Positions 25,625 through 34,440 are shown, counted from the first letter of the stretch. The stretch is DNA of 64,000 nt from Bacteroidales bacterium (GCA_028687995.1 JAQTZA010000005.1:124001-188000), one strand, 5' to 3'. Made by a program: numbers and translations. The notes: generated from the sequence alone by a model not told the origin.

Positions 25625-26635
25625 TCATATCGGTTGTTTGCTTTTTTCTGCAATCAAATTGCGTGCAGCTTCGATAATTGTATCTACTCCTTTTGTTATA
25701 TCGGCGTTCGTCATTTCAACTTTTACATTGGGTTCTATTCCAAACTCTGTTTGGGTCATGTTGGCATCGAACATCGGGCTAGATGAGAATCTGACAGACC
25801 AGCCATTTGGCAATTCGGAACTAATAGGCAATCCACTTCCTCCACCGGTAATGTCACCCATGATAGTCACTGTTGGTAATTGTTTAATGACGCTTACAAA
25901 GTCGTTTGCCGAACTAAAGCAATGACGGTTTGTGAGTACGACTACTGGTTTTTGGTAACGCAATCTACCCGTTGTCTCGAGGTATTTCGGATAAGGCGTT
26001 GAAAAATCATTGTGTCCTTTTCCCGTTTTATGCTGTATATAACCCACTAATCGACGTTCGTTGTTGAATCGCTGTGCCAATAAATCGACATTCGTCAGAT
26101 TTCCACCTCCATTGTCGCGTACATCGATGATGATGCCGTTGCACAGACTGAATTTGGATATTATCTGGTCGAGATTGCCATCACCTATGGGCTCTTCGAA
26201 GCTTGCGTAATACATGTACCCAACGTTGTCGGATAATACTTTGTACTTAATGCCAGAGGAGATTTGATAATCTGTTTTGAGGTAGTTTTTTTGTATATCG
26301 CTACTAAAGTTTGATGGAAAATCTTCATACCAAGCCCAATATCGAGAAACATCGAACGACGAATAGAGATTTACATGTCCATCTTTCAGCTCCGCTAGCA
26401 TTTCGCTGAGCACACCGAAAAGTTGTTCTTCGTTCATTTTCTCACTGATGCGAGCGCTGTATCGATTATGTACCTCGTTCCAGTCGATGCCTTTGTACTC
26501 GAAAAAGCAGTAGTGCTCGTCCATTATTTTCCAAAGCGCTTCAAAATTATCTTTCGGCGAGTTCGAAAATTTCGTCTCTTCAATACAAGAATTGAAAACG
26601 AACGAAATTACCATCAGAAATAGAAGTTTCTTCAT
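25625..26635 (-). CDS. S41 family (C-terminal processing type) peptidase, lipoprotein
   Basis: The 336-residue protein begins with a lipoprotein signal (MKKLLFLMVISFVFNSC, Cys at residue 17). The catalytic region carries NGIIIDVRDNGGGNLTNVDLLAQRF and VVVLTNRHCFSSANDFVSVIK, with the nucleophilic Ser in the FSSAND motif, followed by GDITGGGSGLPI. No PDZ domain is apparent in the N-terminal 100 residues. It is anchored in an envelope membrane facing the periplasm and cuts protein C-termini. The start overlaps the end of the upstream outer-membrane gene by 4 nt, so the two are expressed together. Confidence 0.82.
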   Translation of the reverse strand: MKKLLFLMVISFVFNSCIEETKFSNSPKDNFEALWKIMDEHYCFFEYKGIDWNEVHNRYSARISEKMNEEQLFGVLSEMLAELKDGHVNLYSSFDVSRYWAWYEDFPSNFSSDIQKNYLKTDYQISSGIKYKVLSDNVGYMYYASFEEPIGDGNLDQIISKFSLCNGIIIDVRDNGGGNLTNVDLLAQRFNNERRLVGYIQHKTGKGHNDFSTPYPKYLETTGRLRYQKPVVVLTNRHCFSSANDFVSVIKQLPTVTIMGDITGGGSGLPISSELPNGWSVRFSSSPMFDANMTQTEFGIEPNVKVEMTNADITKGVDTIIEAARNLIAEKSKQPI

Positions 26636-27450
26636 TTGACGCCTCCTCTCTTTTTGCTTACGAAAACAATATCTTTCGAAAATCCAATCAAAAAGTTGGA
26701 GGAAGAGAGCGAAGTCTCCAGTTGATTGATGCGAGTTTGGTAGAGGTTGCTATAATATCCAATATGCCAAGTGGTTGTGCCCCATGGAATTTCGCAAGTA
26801 AGTTTGTTTTGCATAGCCCATTGGTTTTGCAAAGAGAAAAGATGCACAATGCCTTTTGTATTGTTGAGTTGAAACATTTCGTAATACGATTCACCAAAAT
26901 CCGGTGCGAAGCCAACGCCCAAAACGGGTGAACGAAATTCGTAAACCAGACGAATCGGAAGCGTTTTAATGTGGAAAACATATTCAACCCGATTGGTGAA
27001 ATTGAGATTTAATACCGCTTTCATTTGAGCTGGATTGTTGCTGTTTCTAACGTTATAAATTGCACCACCCATCAGATTTGTAGCGCCACCCATCATCCAT
27101 TTCCACTGTTTGTTTCGAAGCATCTGATAATCTCGGTAATAACAATAATCCACTAGAGCAACGTGATAAAGACCACGACCTGATTGATTTGAAAGGTGTG
27201 AATAATTTACATCTAGCAAATGGCCCGTTAGTAGTTTTTCATCGTGTCGTAGTGTGCTCATCTCCCCAATAAATCGATAATCCGTTCCACTATATTTGTA
27301 TGGGCTAAGGTAGGTTTCAATTACATTGGCAGATCCATATCCCAATGCAAATGAGAAAGTTTTCGGATGTAACAATTCTTCCGTTTGGGAAAAAACAGAA
27401 ACCATTGTTAAACAGTAAATAAGAAATAGATAGTAAGTTCTAAATTTCAT
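26632..27450 (-). CDS. Outer-membrane beta-barrel-like protein of unknown function
   Basis: The 272-residue protein starts MKFRTYYLFLIYCLTMVSVFSQ (signal peptide, cleavage before TEEL). The rest alternates polar and hydrophobic residues, with strands such as YHVALVDYCYYRDYQ, VLNLNFTNRVEYVFHI and STLRHDEKLLTGHLLDVNY, as in a small barrel of about 10-12 strands. A TTG start 24 codons upstream is rejected because the signal peptide begins at 27450. The stop overlaps the S41 peptidase start by 4 nt. Function unknown. A partner or substrate relation with that peptidase is inference. Confidence 0.65.
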   Translation of the reverse strand: MKFRTYYLFLIYCLTMVSVFSQTEELLHPKTFSFALGYGSANVIETYLSPYKYSGTDYRFIGEMSTLRHDEKLLTGHLLDVNYSHLSNQSGRGLYHVALVDYCYYRDYQMLRNKQWKWMMGGATNLMGGAIYNVRNSNNPAQMKAVLNLNFTNRVEYVFHIKTLPIRLVYEFRSPVLGVGFAPDFGESYYEMFQLNNTKGIVHLFSLQNQWAMQNKLTCEIPWGTTTWHIGYYSNLYQTRINQLETSLSSSNFLIGFSKDIVFVSKKRGGVK

Positions 27451-27679
27451 CTGTTTATAATTGATATTTAAATTGCCAAATGGAACTCGCAAATAAAGTT
27501 TCGTTTTCTGTCTCCATAACAATTGGGATTGTTTGTCCTGTTCGTTTCATCTTATTCAAAAGATGGCAATTTATTTTTCACATCCACATGAGGTGCGCAA
27601 ATTTAATGATAATTGAATGCATCGCCACTACTTTCATTAAAATTGTATAGACAAAAAATGACTACCTATCAAATTTATA

Positions 27680-27687
27680 TATCTTTG
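27680..27687 (+). promoter_or_regulatory. -7 box of the POT transporter gene
   Basis: TATCTTTG, 44 nt before the ATG. A TTG at 27653-27655 lies 24 nt upstream, slightly outside the ideal spacing. Confidence 0.45.
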
Positions 27688-27731
27688 CATTTCTAGGCCA
27701 AATTATTGTTAAACATAAAAATAGAGAATGT

Positions 27732-29234
27732 ATGTTGAAGAATCATCCTAAGGGCTTGCTATATGCCGCTCTAGCTAACATGGGCGAACGATTCGGGTTC
27801 TATACCATGATGGCTATCTTGACATTATTTTTAATGTCGAAGTTTAATATCTCAGGTACCGAGGCCGGAGGCTTGTATTCCATCTTTTATGGCGCTATTT
27901 ATATTTTGGCGTTGATTGGTGGAACTATTGCCGATAAACTACAAAATTACAAAGGAACCATTATTGCTGGTCTTGTGATTATGTCTGCGGGTTATCTTTT
28001 TTTGGCTATTCCAGCATTGATAGTAACAAAATATATTGCACTCGCTGCATTATTAATTATTGCTTTTGGTAACGGATTGTTTAAGGGCAATTTGCAGGCG
28101 CTTGTTGGTCAAATGTACGACAACGATGAATTCCGCAGTAAGCGCGATTCAGGATTCCAGATTTTTTATATGTTTATAAATATAGGTGCTATGTTTGCCC
28201 CATTTTTAGCAACATGGGTGCGTAATACCTTTGTTAAAATGCAGGGATATGCCTATAATTCGGATCTTCCGGGACTTTGCCACCAATATCTGGATGGTAA
28301 AATGTCGGAAAAGGTGATTGAAGGTCGTTTCTCAGAATTGGCACTGCAAGTATCCAATGGCATTGCGCCAACCGATTTATCGGCATTCTCAAAGAATTAT
28401 CTCGACGCTTTCAATACAGGTTTTCACTATGCGTTTTTGACCGCTGTGGTAGCAATGGCTATTTCATTGGCAATCTTTTTACTCACCAAACGCATTTTGC
28501 CAAATCCAAAATCTAAATCAGCTACCTCAACTACCAATTTGTCGAAAGAAGAGATTAAGCAAGATGCCACTGAGATTAAACAACGTATCTATGCGCTATT
28601 AGCAGTATTTGGTGTAGTAATCTTCTTTTGGTTTTCGTTCCACCAAAATGGTTTAACGCTGACTATGTTTGCAAAAGATTATACACATCTGGGCGGCATT
28701 TTTAATTCAGTTGAAATTTTCCAATCAATAAATCCATTTTTGGTGGTGTTTCTTACACCTGTGGTAATTGCTATTTTTGGTGCTTTGTCAAAAAGAGGGA
28801 AAGAGCCTTCGACGCCCAAAAAGATTGCCATTGGTATGGGAATTGCAGCCACTGCATTTGTATTGATGGCTATTGGTTCAATAGGATTACCACTATTTCA
28901 AGATACGGTTTCTCAAGGCGGATTGCCAGATGTTGCGCGTGTCACACCTTGGTTGCTTTTCTCCGTCTATTTTATACTTACGATTGCAGAATTGTTTATC
29001 TCTCCCTTAGGTCTTTCGTTTGTATCGAAAGTAGCACCTTCGCACATGCAGGGTTTAATGCAAGGTGGATGGTTGACCGCTACGGCAATTGGTAATTTTT
29101 CACTGTTTTTAGGAGCCATGATGTACGAAAACATCTCTATATCCATTACTTGGACAGTTTTCGTTACTGTTTGTGTGTCGTCGATGCTTGTTATGTTGGC
29201 AATGGTGAAGTGGCTCGAACGTGTTGCAAAATAA
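27732..29234 (+). CDS. Proton-dependent oligopeptide transporter (POT/PTR2 family)
   Basis: The 500-residue inner-membrane protein has about 12-14 helices. The POT signature is seen at the N-terminus: ANMGERFGFYTMMAILTLFLM (in parts: the ExERF motif at residues 18-22), then GGLYSIFYGAIYILALIGGTIADK. It continues with GNGLFKGNLQALVGQMY and RDSGFQIFYMFINIGAMFAPF (in parts), and the C-terminal ELFISPLGLSFVSKVAPSHMQGLMQGGW. It imports di- and tripeptides with protons. The ATG at 27732 gives the expected short N-terminus. It is a single-gene unit closed by a strong terminator. Confidence 0.9.
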   Translation: MLKNHPKGLLYAALANMGERFGFYTMMAILTLFLMSKFNISGTEAGGLYSIFYGAIYILALIGGTIADKLQNYKGTIIAGLVIMSAGYLFLAIPALIVTKYIALAALLIIAFGNGLFKGNLQALVGQMYDNDEFRSKRDSGFQIFYMFINIGAMFAPFLATWVRNTFVKMQGYAYNSDLPGLCHQYLDGKMSEKVIEGRFSELALQVSNGIAPTDLSAFSKNYLDAFNTGFHYAFLTAVVAMAISLAIFLLTKRILPNPKSKSATSTTNLSKEEIKQDATEIKQRIYALLAVFGVVIFFWFSFHQNGLTLTMFAKDYTHLGGIFNSVEIFQSINPFLVVFLTPVVIAIFGALSKRGKEPSTPKKIAIGMGIAATAFVLMAIGSIGLPLFQDTVSQGGLPDVARVTPWLLFSVYFILTIAELFISPLGLSFVSKVAPSHMQGLMQGGWLTATAIGNFSLFLGAMMYENISISITWTVFVTVCVSSMLVMLAMVKWLERVAK

Positions 29235-29266
29235 ATCCTTGTTCTTAGACCAGTCTTAATTACACA

Positions 29267-29307
29267 AAATAGGCAGCCTCAAAACTTTTGGGACTGCCTA
29301 TTTTTTA
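29267..29307 (+). terminator. Terminator after the POT gene
   Basis: AAATAGGCAG (29267-29276) pairs with CTGCCTATTT (29294-29303), followed by T residues. It lies between convergent genes and may serve both. Confidence 0.8.
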
Positions 29308-29332
29308 TGCAAGTGCGATTGATTTTTTTGAT

Positions 29333-29806
29333 CTATTTTCTCAAAGCAGCTTCTTTTGTCCACGTTGCTGTTTTGTTGAGCCCCATCCATGCTGCACCGA
29401 CATAGCCAGTCACTTTGAGCTTGTTTGGTCCATCGAATTTGATGATACAATGATACACCTTGCCGTTGGTCGGATTGTAGATAGATCCATCAGACCATTC
29501 ATTGTCTTCTGCGTTGTATGTGAAGTCTTTGATAAGCGGTAATCCCATTAGTGGTCGAGATTGCAACTTTTTATCCGAATTGTTGATGTCTAATTTCGGA
29601 GCACCGTTTCGGTTTGGCTCTTTCAACCACACAATTTTACCGAAATAGGTACCATTGGCGGCTTTCATGATTTGCACTTGCGATTTTTCAGCACCCGTTT
29701 TATCGTCATACGTGAGGTAGAATCCTAAGATTTTGTCGTTGTTTTGTGCTAAAACTGACATTGATAAAGTGATTAGAAGGGATAGGGCAAACAGTTTCAT
29801 TTTCAT
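29333..29806 (-). CDS. DUF2147 family exported protein
   Basis: The 157-residue protein has a signal peptide (MKMKLFALSLLITLSMSVLAQ) and a mature domain containing ILGFYLTYDDKTGAEKSQVQIMK, GKIVWLKEPN, GLPLIKDFTY and GSIYNPTNGKVYHCII. This is the DUF2147 pattern of a small lipocalin-like barrel found in many Bacteroidota and Proteobacteria. No enzymatic role is established. The gene is convergent with the POT gene. The first ATG at 29806 and a second at 29800 are both possible. Confidence 0.82.
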   Translation of the reverse strand: MKMKLFALSLLITLSMSVLAQNNDKILGFYLTYDDKTGAEKSQVQIMKAANGTYFGKIVWLKEPNRNGAPKLDINNSDKKLQSRPLMGLPLIKDFTYNAEDNEWSDGSIYNPTNGKVYHCIIKFDGPNKLKVTGYVGAAWMGLNKTATWTKEAALRK

Positions 29807-29921
29807 AGATTAATCATGGTTTAAGGTTAGTCAAAAATGCGTATGTGTAATCAGTAAAGCGCAAATATAAAACCTAAATCGACATTTTGATGCTTTTATC
29901 GTCTATTTTTAGTTGACCAAC

Positions 29922-29955
29922 AAAAAAGGTGGGAACATTTCTATCCACACCTTTC
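29922..29955 (-). terminator. Terminator after aroA
   Basis: On the minus strand AAAGGTGTGG pairs imperfectly with CCCACCTTT and is followed by a U-run (the A-run 29922-29927 on the plus strand). It lies 20 nt after the aroA stop. Confidence 0.6.
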
Positions 29956-29974
29956 GTTAATATTTTATTAAAAA

Positions 29975-31192
29975 CTACTCAACTGAAAAACCAACTTTCT
30001 TCAGATTTTCCCAATAAAGAGGATACGATTTCGTCACTACTTGCGGCTCGTCAATCAGAATATGGGACATTTTCAATGCCGCCGGGGCAAAAGCCATAGC
30101 CATGCGGTGATCTTCGTAAGTAGCAATAGCCGAGTTGGGTGAAGGCTCACAACGTTCACCGTTCCACACCAGAACAGAGTCTTTCTTATCGGTGATAACG
30201 TATCCCAATTTCTTCATCTCGTTTTTCAACGCCAGAATGCGGTCTGTCTCCTTGATTTTGAGCGTTTGCAATCCGTTGAAGTAGAACGGAACACCCAGCA
30301 TGCAGCAAGTCACCACAAATGTCTGTGCCAAATCGGGTTGTTCCACAAAATTATAGATTAACTTGGGCGTAACGCTTCCTGTTTTGGTAAGCTTCACACC
30401 CTCAAGTGTAAAAGTAGTTTTCACTCCAAGTTGCGTAAAAATTTCCGCCACTTGCGAATCGCCTTGCGTGCTAGTTTTATTAAGTCCCAACAATTCAATC
30501 TCGCCTTCGTTGCTCAATGCCACCATTTCGTACCAATACGAAGCCGCTGACCAATCAGATTCTACTCTATATTCTCTCGGAATAAATTCCTGAGGTTGAA
30601 TGCGAATCACATTCTCCACCCAAGTCGATTTAACGCCGAATTCGTGTAGCAATTTGAGTGTCATTTCGATGTATGAGCGCGAAATAATTTCACCTTTTAG
30701 CCGAAGTGTTAACCCTTTTTCCATCGTGGGAGCAATCATCAACAATGCCGATATGTATTGCGAACTCACGCTACCATCCAGCTCCAACTCGCCACCCTGC
30801 AACGCACTTCCGAAAATGCGCAAAGGTGGATAACCCTCTTTTTCGATGTATTCAATTCTTCCGCCCAATTGATTGATGGCATCCACCAAAATGCGAATCG
30901 GACGATTTTGCATCCGCTCGGTACCGGTAATTGTCCATTCGCCTACGATTTTCGATAAAAAAGCGGTTAAGAAACGCATAGCTGTGCCCGCCGCTTTGAT
31001 GTCGAAATGATTGTCATCCGAATCCAACACCTTGAGCATCACCTGCGTATCGTCACATTCAGCTACGTTCTCCACCTCAAAATCGCTGTAACTCAATGCA
31101 TTGAGTATCAATACCCGATTGCTGATGCTTTTCGATGCGGGAAGTTTAACGGTTCCTTTGAGGGACGATGGTGCTGTGATTTTATATTGCAT
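29975..31192 (-). CDS. aroA: 3-phosphoshikimate 1-carboxyvinyltransferase (EPSP synthase)
   Basis: The 405-residue enzyme makes 5-enolpyruvylshikimate-3-phosphate from shikimate-3-phosphate and PEP. Motifs are in order: LPASKSISNRVLILNAL, KAAGTAMRFLTAFLSK, MQNRPIRILVDAINQLGG, DGSVSSQYISALLM, VESDWSAASYW, LKIKETDRILAL and YEDHRMAMAFAPAAL. The protein is about 20 residues shorter than E. coli AroA and carries GTAMRFLTA in place of the usual GNAGTAMRPL, as seen in other Bacteroidota enzymes. This region is near the glyphosate contact loop. The ATG at 31192 follows an 83-nt spacer from the DUF4403 gene. Confidence 0.93.
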   Translation of the reverse strand: MQYKITAPSSLKGTVKLPASKSISNRVLILNALSYSDFEVENVAECDDTQVMLKVLDSDDNHFDIKAAGTAMRFLTAFLSKIVGEWTITGTERMQNRPIRILVDAINQLGGRIEYIEKEGYPPLRIFGSALQGGELELDGSVSSQYISALLMIAPTMEKGLTLRLKGEIISRSYIEMTLKLLHEFGVKSTWVENVIRIQPQEFIPREYRVESDWSAASYWYEMVALSNEGEIELLGLNKTSTQGDSQVAEIFTQLGVKTTFTLEGVKLTKTGSVTPKLIYNFVEQPDLAQTFVVTCCMLGVPFYFNGLQTLKIKETDRILALKNEMKKLGYVITDKKDSVLVWNGERCEPSPNSAIATYEDHRMAMAFAPAALKMSHILIDEPQVVTKSYPLYWENLKKVGFSVE

Positions 31193-31275
31193 ATTTTTGT
31201 GTTTAAACGCGTAGGGGCAAAAATGCAGTGTTTTGGATTACGTTGCTACTTCGTTCCTTTGCGTTCAATTAAAAT

Positions 31276-32670
31276 TTAAAACTGAATGTCCTGAATTTTC
31301 AGTGCTACGTTTCCTTTTACCGATGCTTTTACGCGTACAGCACCGGGTACCAAAGATAAATCGGTCACCATCACTTGATTCAACTTGCCTTGCAGCGACA
31401 TTCCACCATAAACGGTATAGTTCGTCAACATTTTATTCGATTCGTTTTTGATTTTATCTAAATCATCCTTTAACGGATAAGTGAGATAAGGCATAATCTT
31501 ATTCAAAATAATGCCGTGTGCCAACCAGTTTGCCGATTTCAACAACACATTTTTCGTTTTTATATCAAACTCGGGATGCTCAATTTCTATTGCATTCTTC
31601 TCTTTGTTGTAAATCATATTGCCAGTGAAGTAGATTTTCCCTTTGATAGAACCAATCACATCAGCCACAAAAATCGCTTTTCCTTGACTTCCAAAGATAG
31701 ATAGATCAGTGATGGTGATTTTCTTGTTTCCATCGGCAAAGGTTTGATTCACCAGCTGTTTTTTTGCAATTTCCGAAATTTTGTCGAAGGTAACATCAGC
31801 TGCCAAATTGAGGTTGAATTGTTGAGGCGGACGATTGACATACTTCATCTCGGGGAGCAGCACCATCGGGTTGCGAGTGGGTTGTGCACCTACAAACGAT
31901 TCTATTTGCGAATAGAGTGCAATTGAGAGGTTGAGTTTATTCCCCACCGTGGTAAATGGCGATACATAAATATCGCGAGGAGTGACTCGTAACCACAGTT
32001 GATTCTCGGGATTTATCATCATCGGTTTTTGCATCTCGCCCCAAGCTTGCGACACGTATTGCTGCAAGTTTACGCCATCAGCCAGCGTTTTGTCTATTTG
32101 GTCGGAGATGATTTTGTCGCAACGCGAAAGCGCCAGATTGGCGATTGGCGTTACGGGCACATTCACCCCAATGACACTTATTTTGGGAGTTTCGATCCAT
32201 TGAAAACCAGATGAGGCGGTTTTCGAGATTAATTTCCAGTGTTTGTCGAGACTGATGGTTGTTTTGTAGGTAAGCGCAATTGATCCATTTGCCTCGTAAT
32301 TGTCCGATATGGTCATCCCGAGCTTGGAAACAGACCATGCGAAACGAGTCCATATTTTGAGGGGTACACGGTATTCAATCACATTGCCATTGATGGTGAA
32401 GGTGAAATTTTGTGCTTTCCACACTTTTACGCTTAGGTCTTTGTCGGCTAAATTCGAGCCTTCAAAAATCAATCCGTTCATCTTTTTGTTGATGCCCGTT
32501 TCGAGTTTTTTTATGTCAATCTCCACTTGCAACGGCAGCTCCGATTGAGCAGGTGCGATGTTCGATGGCAAATACGATTCCACCGGTTTCTCAATGATTT
32601 GCGACGATTTACACGACACCATCAAAACGGCTATCACAGCCATCCAAAGTTTTAAATTAGTTGTTTTCAC
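31276..32670 (-). CDS. DUF4403 family lipoprotein
   Basis: The 464-residue protein has a lipoprotein signal (MKTTNLKLWMAVIAVLMVSC, Cys at residue 20). It begins at GTG 32670, and an in-frame ATG nine codons later would leave a weak n-region. The mature part has SYLPSNIAPAQSELPLQVEIDIKKLE, VKVWKAQNFTFTINGNVIEYRVPLKIWTRF (each in parts) and WLRVTPRDIYVSPF, matching DUF4403. That family is proposed to be related to lipid-binding TULIP-like proteins, and the function is not established. A -7 box lies at 32704-32711. aroA follows on the same strand. Confidence 0.8.
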   Translation of the reverse strand: MKTTNLKLWMAVIAVLMVSCKSSQIIEKPVESYLPSNIAPAQSELPLQVEIDIKKLETGINKKMNGLIFEGSNLADKDLSVKVWKAQNFTFTINGNVIEYRVPLKIWTRFAWSVSKLGMTISDNYEANGSIALTYKTTISLDKHWKLISKTASSGFQWIETPKISVIGVNVPVTPIANLALSRCDKIISDQIDKTLADGVNLQQYVSQAWGEMQKPMMINPENQLWLRVTPRDIYVSPFTTVGNKLNLSIALYSQIESFVGAQPTRNPMVLLPEMKYVNRPPQQFNLNLAADVTFDKISEIAKKQLVNQTFADGNKKITITDLSIFGSQGKAIFVADVIGSIKGKIYFTGNMIYNKEKNAIEIEHPEFDIKTKNVLLKSANWLAHGIILNKIMPYLTYPLKDDLDKIKNESNKMLTNYTVYGGMSLQGKLNQVMVTDLSLVPGAVRVKASVKGNVALKIQDIQF

Positions 32671-32703
32671 TTCTCAATTTTTAGTCAGTTCTATAAACAG
32701 TTG

Positions 32704-32711
32704 CAAAATTA
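32704..32711 (-). promoter_or_regulatory. -7 box of the DUF4403 gene
   Basis: On the minus strand TAATTTTG fits TAnnTTTG, 33 nt before the GTG start. A -33 box is only partial. Confidence 0.4.
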
Positions 32712-32957
32712 GGGCTTTTATTTGAAAACGGTGAGAAAAAATAGTGAATGCTCTGTTAAACTTGACTTTAGGAAGGGGAAATTGAGAGGGTGGTTGAATA
32801 GAAAAGGAGGATTGATGAGAATACAATTTGGGTAACTTTATCATTTCACGTTTTTATTTCTGTGGGTGTGGGGCATGTAAGACCATCACCAAATCTGATA
32901 CACGAAGTGCTGTTTTCTTTCATATCGGGTCTTTATTATTCGTTTTAAGCTAGTGAA

Positions 32958-32995
32958 AATAATAAATGGTGAGCATATACCCACCATTTATTATT
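32958..32995. repeat. 14-bp perfect hairpin at the edge of the first 90-bp repeat
   Basis: AATAATAAATGGTG (32958-32971) pairs with CACCATTTATTATT (32982-32995), loop 10 nt. The right arm is inside the 90-bp repeat, the left arm outside. Confidence 0.7.
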
Positions 32996-33062
32996 CCATC
33001 TTCACAAATCTGTATTGATTTACAACGTATTATCTATGCAACGCCAAATCTGATACATTACC
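32973..33062. repeat. 90-bp direct repeat, copy 1
   Basis: The element runs from GCATATACCCACCATT to CCAAATCTGATACATTACC. It aligns without gaps to 34190-34279, with roughly ten mismatches in 90. Confidence 0.8.
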
Positions 33063-33145
33063 CCCACCATTCCGTATTCTATTTTCATAAATAGTTATTG
33101 ATTTTCAATGTATTATCTATACAACGCCAAATCTGATACATTACC
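33061..33145. repeat. 90-bp repeat, copy 2 (5' shortened), followed by a partial copy
   Basis: The sequence from CCCCACCATTCCGTATTC to CCAAATCTGATACATTACC is more diverged in the middle than copies 1 and 3. A fragment AATCTGATACATTACC recurs at 33155-33171, and CCAAATCTGATACAC occurs at 32889-32903. Confidence 0.7.
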
Positions 33146-33173
33146 GGAGACAACTAATCTGATACATTACCCA

Positions 33174-33854
33174 TTATTTTTTAGCATCAATAATAATTGG
33201 ATTTTCAACATCCTTTAAAGACAGCATTATTATTATTTCTTTTTTCAATTCTTCTGAGAAAGATTTGTAGAATAACCTTTTGCCTCTCTTTTTAATGAAA
33301 ATTAAATTTTTAGTTTGTAAACAAAATGTTTTTAGCCTTAAATATTCTATAAATGAATCAGAATTATTAATATCAAATGAAAAATCATTTGATATAGTAT
33401 TACGGAAAAACTGACCACTTATAAATTTAATTATCTTATTTTGTTTATCTAAAGCTAATAAATAATAATTACTAAAGGGAAAACCTCCAATAACGCCTTT
33501 CGCAACTTCAACATCTTCATTTGTTTTTGTATAACGAAACCCATCAATGAATACTTGGTATAGTGTGTAATTATTAAGCGGATATGGTTGCGATAATTCT
33601 TTTATATCCATTTTAAATTTATAGTTAATATCAGAAATAAATGCGTCATAAAAGAACTTCTCGTTTGTTTTTAAGAAATTTCCCTTATTGACACCATTTA
33701 AAGAATGGACGCTATACTTAATATTAAAAGCTGCAATATTTTTATACGTTTCATTATATAAAAACTCGCTAATTGAATCATTAACATTATGATTTTGGTC
33801 AAATGCAATATTGGCTTTTAGTACAACAAACAATACAACAATAAGTCGTTTCAT
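33174..33854 (-). CDS. Orphan exported protein inside a repeat region
   Basis: The 226-residue protein has a signal peptide (MKRLIVVLFVVLKANIAFDQ). The mature part is Asn-, Lys- and Phe-rich, including YNETYKNIAAFNIKYSVHSL, FIDGFRYTKTNED and FPFSNYYLLALDKQNKIIKF, and matches no family I know. The gene is strongly AT-rich. Its 3' end abuts partial repeat copies, and its 5' side opens into a 660-base spacer with inverted repeats. It may have arrived as part of a mobile or recombining segment. Start ATG 33854. Confidence 0.6.
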   Translation of the reverse strand: MKRLIVVLFVVLKANIAFDQNHNVNDSISEFLYNETYKNIAAFNIKYSVHSLNGVNKGNFLKTNEKFFYDAFISDINYKFKMDIKELSQPYPLNNYTLYQVFIDGFRYTKTNEDVEVAKGVIGGFPFSNYYLLALDKQNKIIKFISGQFFRNTISNDFSFDINNSDSFIEYLRLKTFCLQTKNLIFIKKRGKRLFYKSFSEELKKEIIIMLSLKDVENPIIIDAKK

Positions 33855-33913
33855 AATTATTTATTTTTCTCTTCCCCCAGTTCGCCGTAGCCTAACAAAA
33901 CCGTAGCGTGGTC

Positions 33914-33950
33914 GTTTGGCGTAGCGTCCTCGCTACGTCATTGCTAAAAG
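33914..33950. repeat. 37-nt inverted repeat, left arm
   Basis: Runs from GTTTGGCGTAGCG to TTGCTAAAAG. Its exact reverse complement is at 34150-34186. Inside the arm GTAGCG-TCCT-CGCTAC forms its own hairpin. Directly beside it GCAAGCG-TCCT-CGCTTGC (33950-33967) forms another with the same loop. Confidence 0.85.
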
Positions 33951-34076
33951 CAAGCGTCCTCGCTTGCAAATTCAACTAACGAATAGTTCGCATCAATCCA
34001 ATTTTCTCAACCGAGCGAGTAATAGGTATAATTTCCAACAAACACAAAGATAACGATTCTTATCTTTTATGCAAAA

Positions 34077-34105
34077 GCGGCTTCAATCTTGTGGACTGAA
34101 ACCGC
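34077..34105. repeat. REP-like hairpin
   Basis: GCGGCTTCA (34077-34085) pairs with TGAAACCGC (34097-34105), one mismatch, loop 11 nt. It lies between the two 37-nt arms. Confidence 0.5.
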
Positions 34106-34132
34106 GTTACTCTTCTCGCTGCGCGATACTTT

Positions 34133-34150
34133 GCCAGCCGGGAGGCTGGC
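34133..34150. repeat. Tetraloop hairpin GCCAGCC-GGGA-GGCTGGC
   Basis: A perfect 7-bp stem with a GGGA loop, abutting the right 37-nt arm. The layout mirrors the GCAAGCG hairpin that abuts the left arm. Confidence 0.7.
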
Positions 34151-34186
34151 TTTTAGCAATGACGTAGCGAGGACGCTACGCCAAAC
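34150..34186. repeat. 37-nt inverted repeat, right arm
   Basis: Exact reverse complement of 33914-33950. The third 90-bp repeat copy starts 4 nt after it. Confidence 0.85.
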
Positions 34187-34189
34187 GAG

Positions 34190-34279
34190 GCATATACCCA
34201 CCATTCCGTATTCTATCTTCACAAATCAGTATTGATTTACAGCATATTATCTATGTAACGCCAAATCTGATACATTACC
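34190..34279. repeat. 90-bp direct repeat, copy 3
   Basis: Same orientation and full length relative to copy 1 (32973-33062). The two copies bracket the orphan exported protein gene. Confidence 0.8.
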
Positions 34280-34440
34280 ACCTCCCGTCCCTTCGGATAT
34301 ACCGCACAATGGTGATGTCTGTTAGCTAGATTTACAATCTCGTTTTTTTTATATTACGAGGAGCTCTGTTCCGACAACAAATGTATTCAATTTTGTAGAA
34401 TTGAAAATCAAATAAAATAAACGAAATACCGGTAAATATA

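Larger units (their letters stand above)
32671..33173. other. Gene-free spacer with direct repeats
   Basis: This 503-base spacer holds the DUF4403 promoter, a hairpin (32958-32995), a 90-bp repeat, a second 85-bp copy and one or two partial copies. No open frame with coding character was seen. Confidence 0.6.

Noticed and set aside
32889..33172. Possible CRISPR array from repeated CCAAATCTGATACATTACC units
   Set aside because: Units are spaced irregularly (about 83, then 27 nt), are part of longer 90-bp repeats with similar flanks, have no unique spacers and no cas gene is near.
32958..34279. Insertion sequence or MITE with defined ends
   Set aside because: No transposase and no consistent target-site duplication. 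The direct and inverted repeats do not share the same boundaries.
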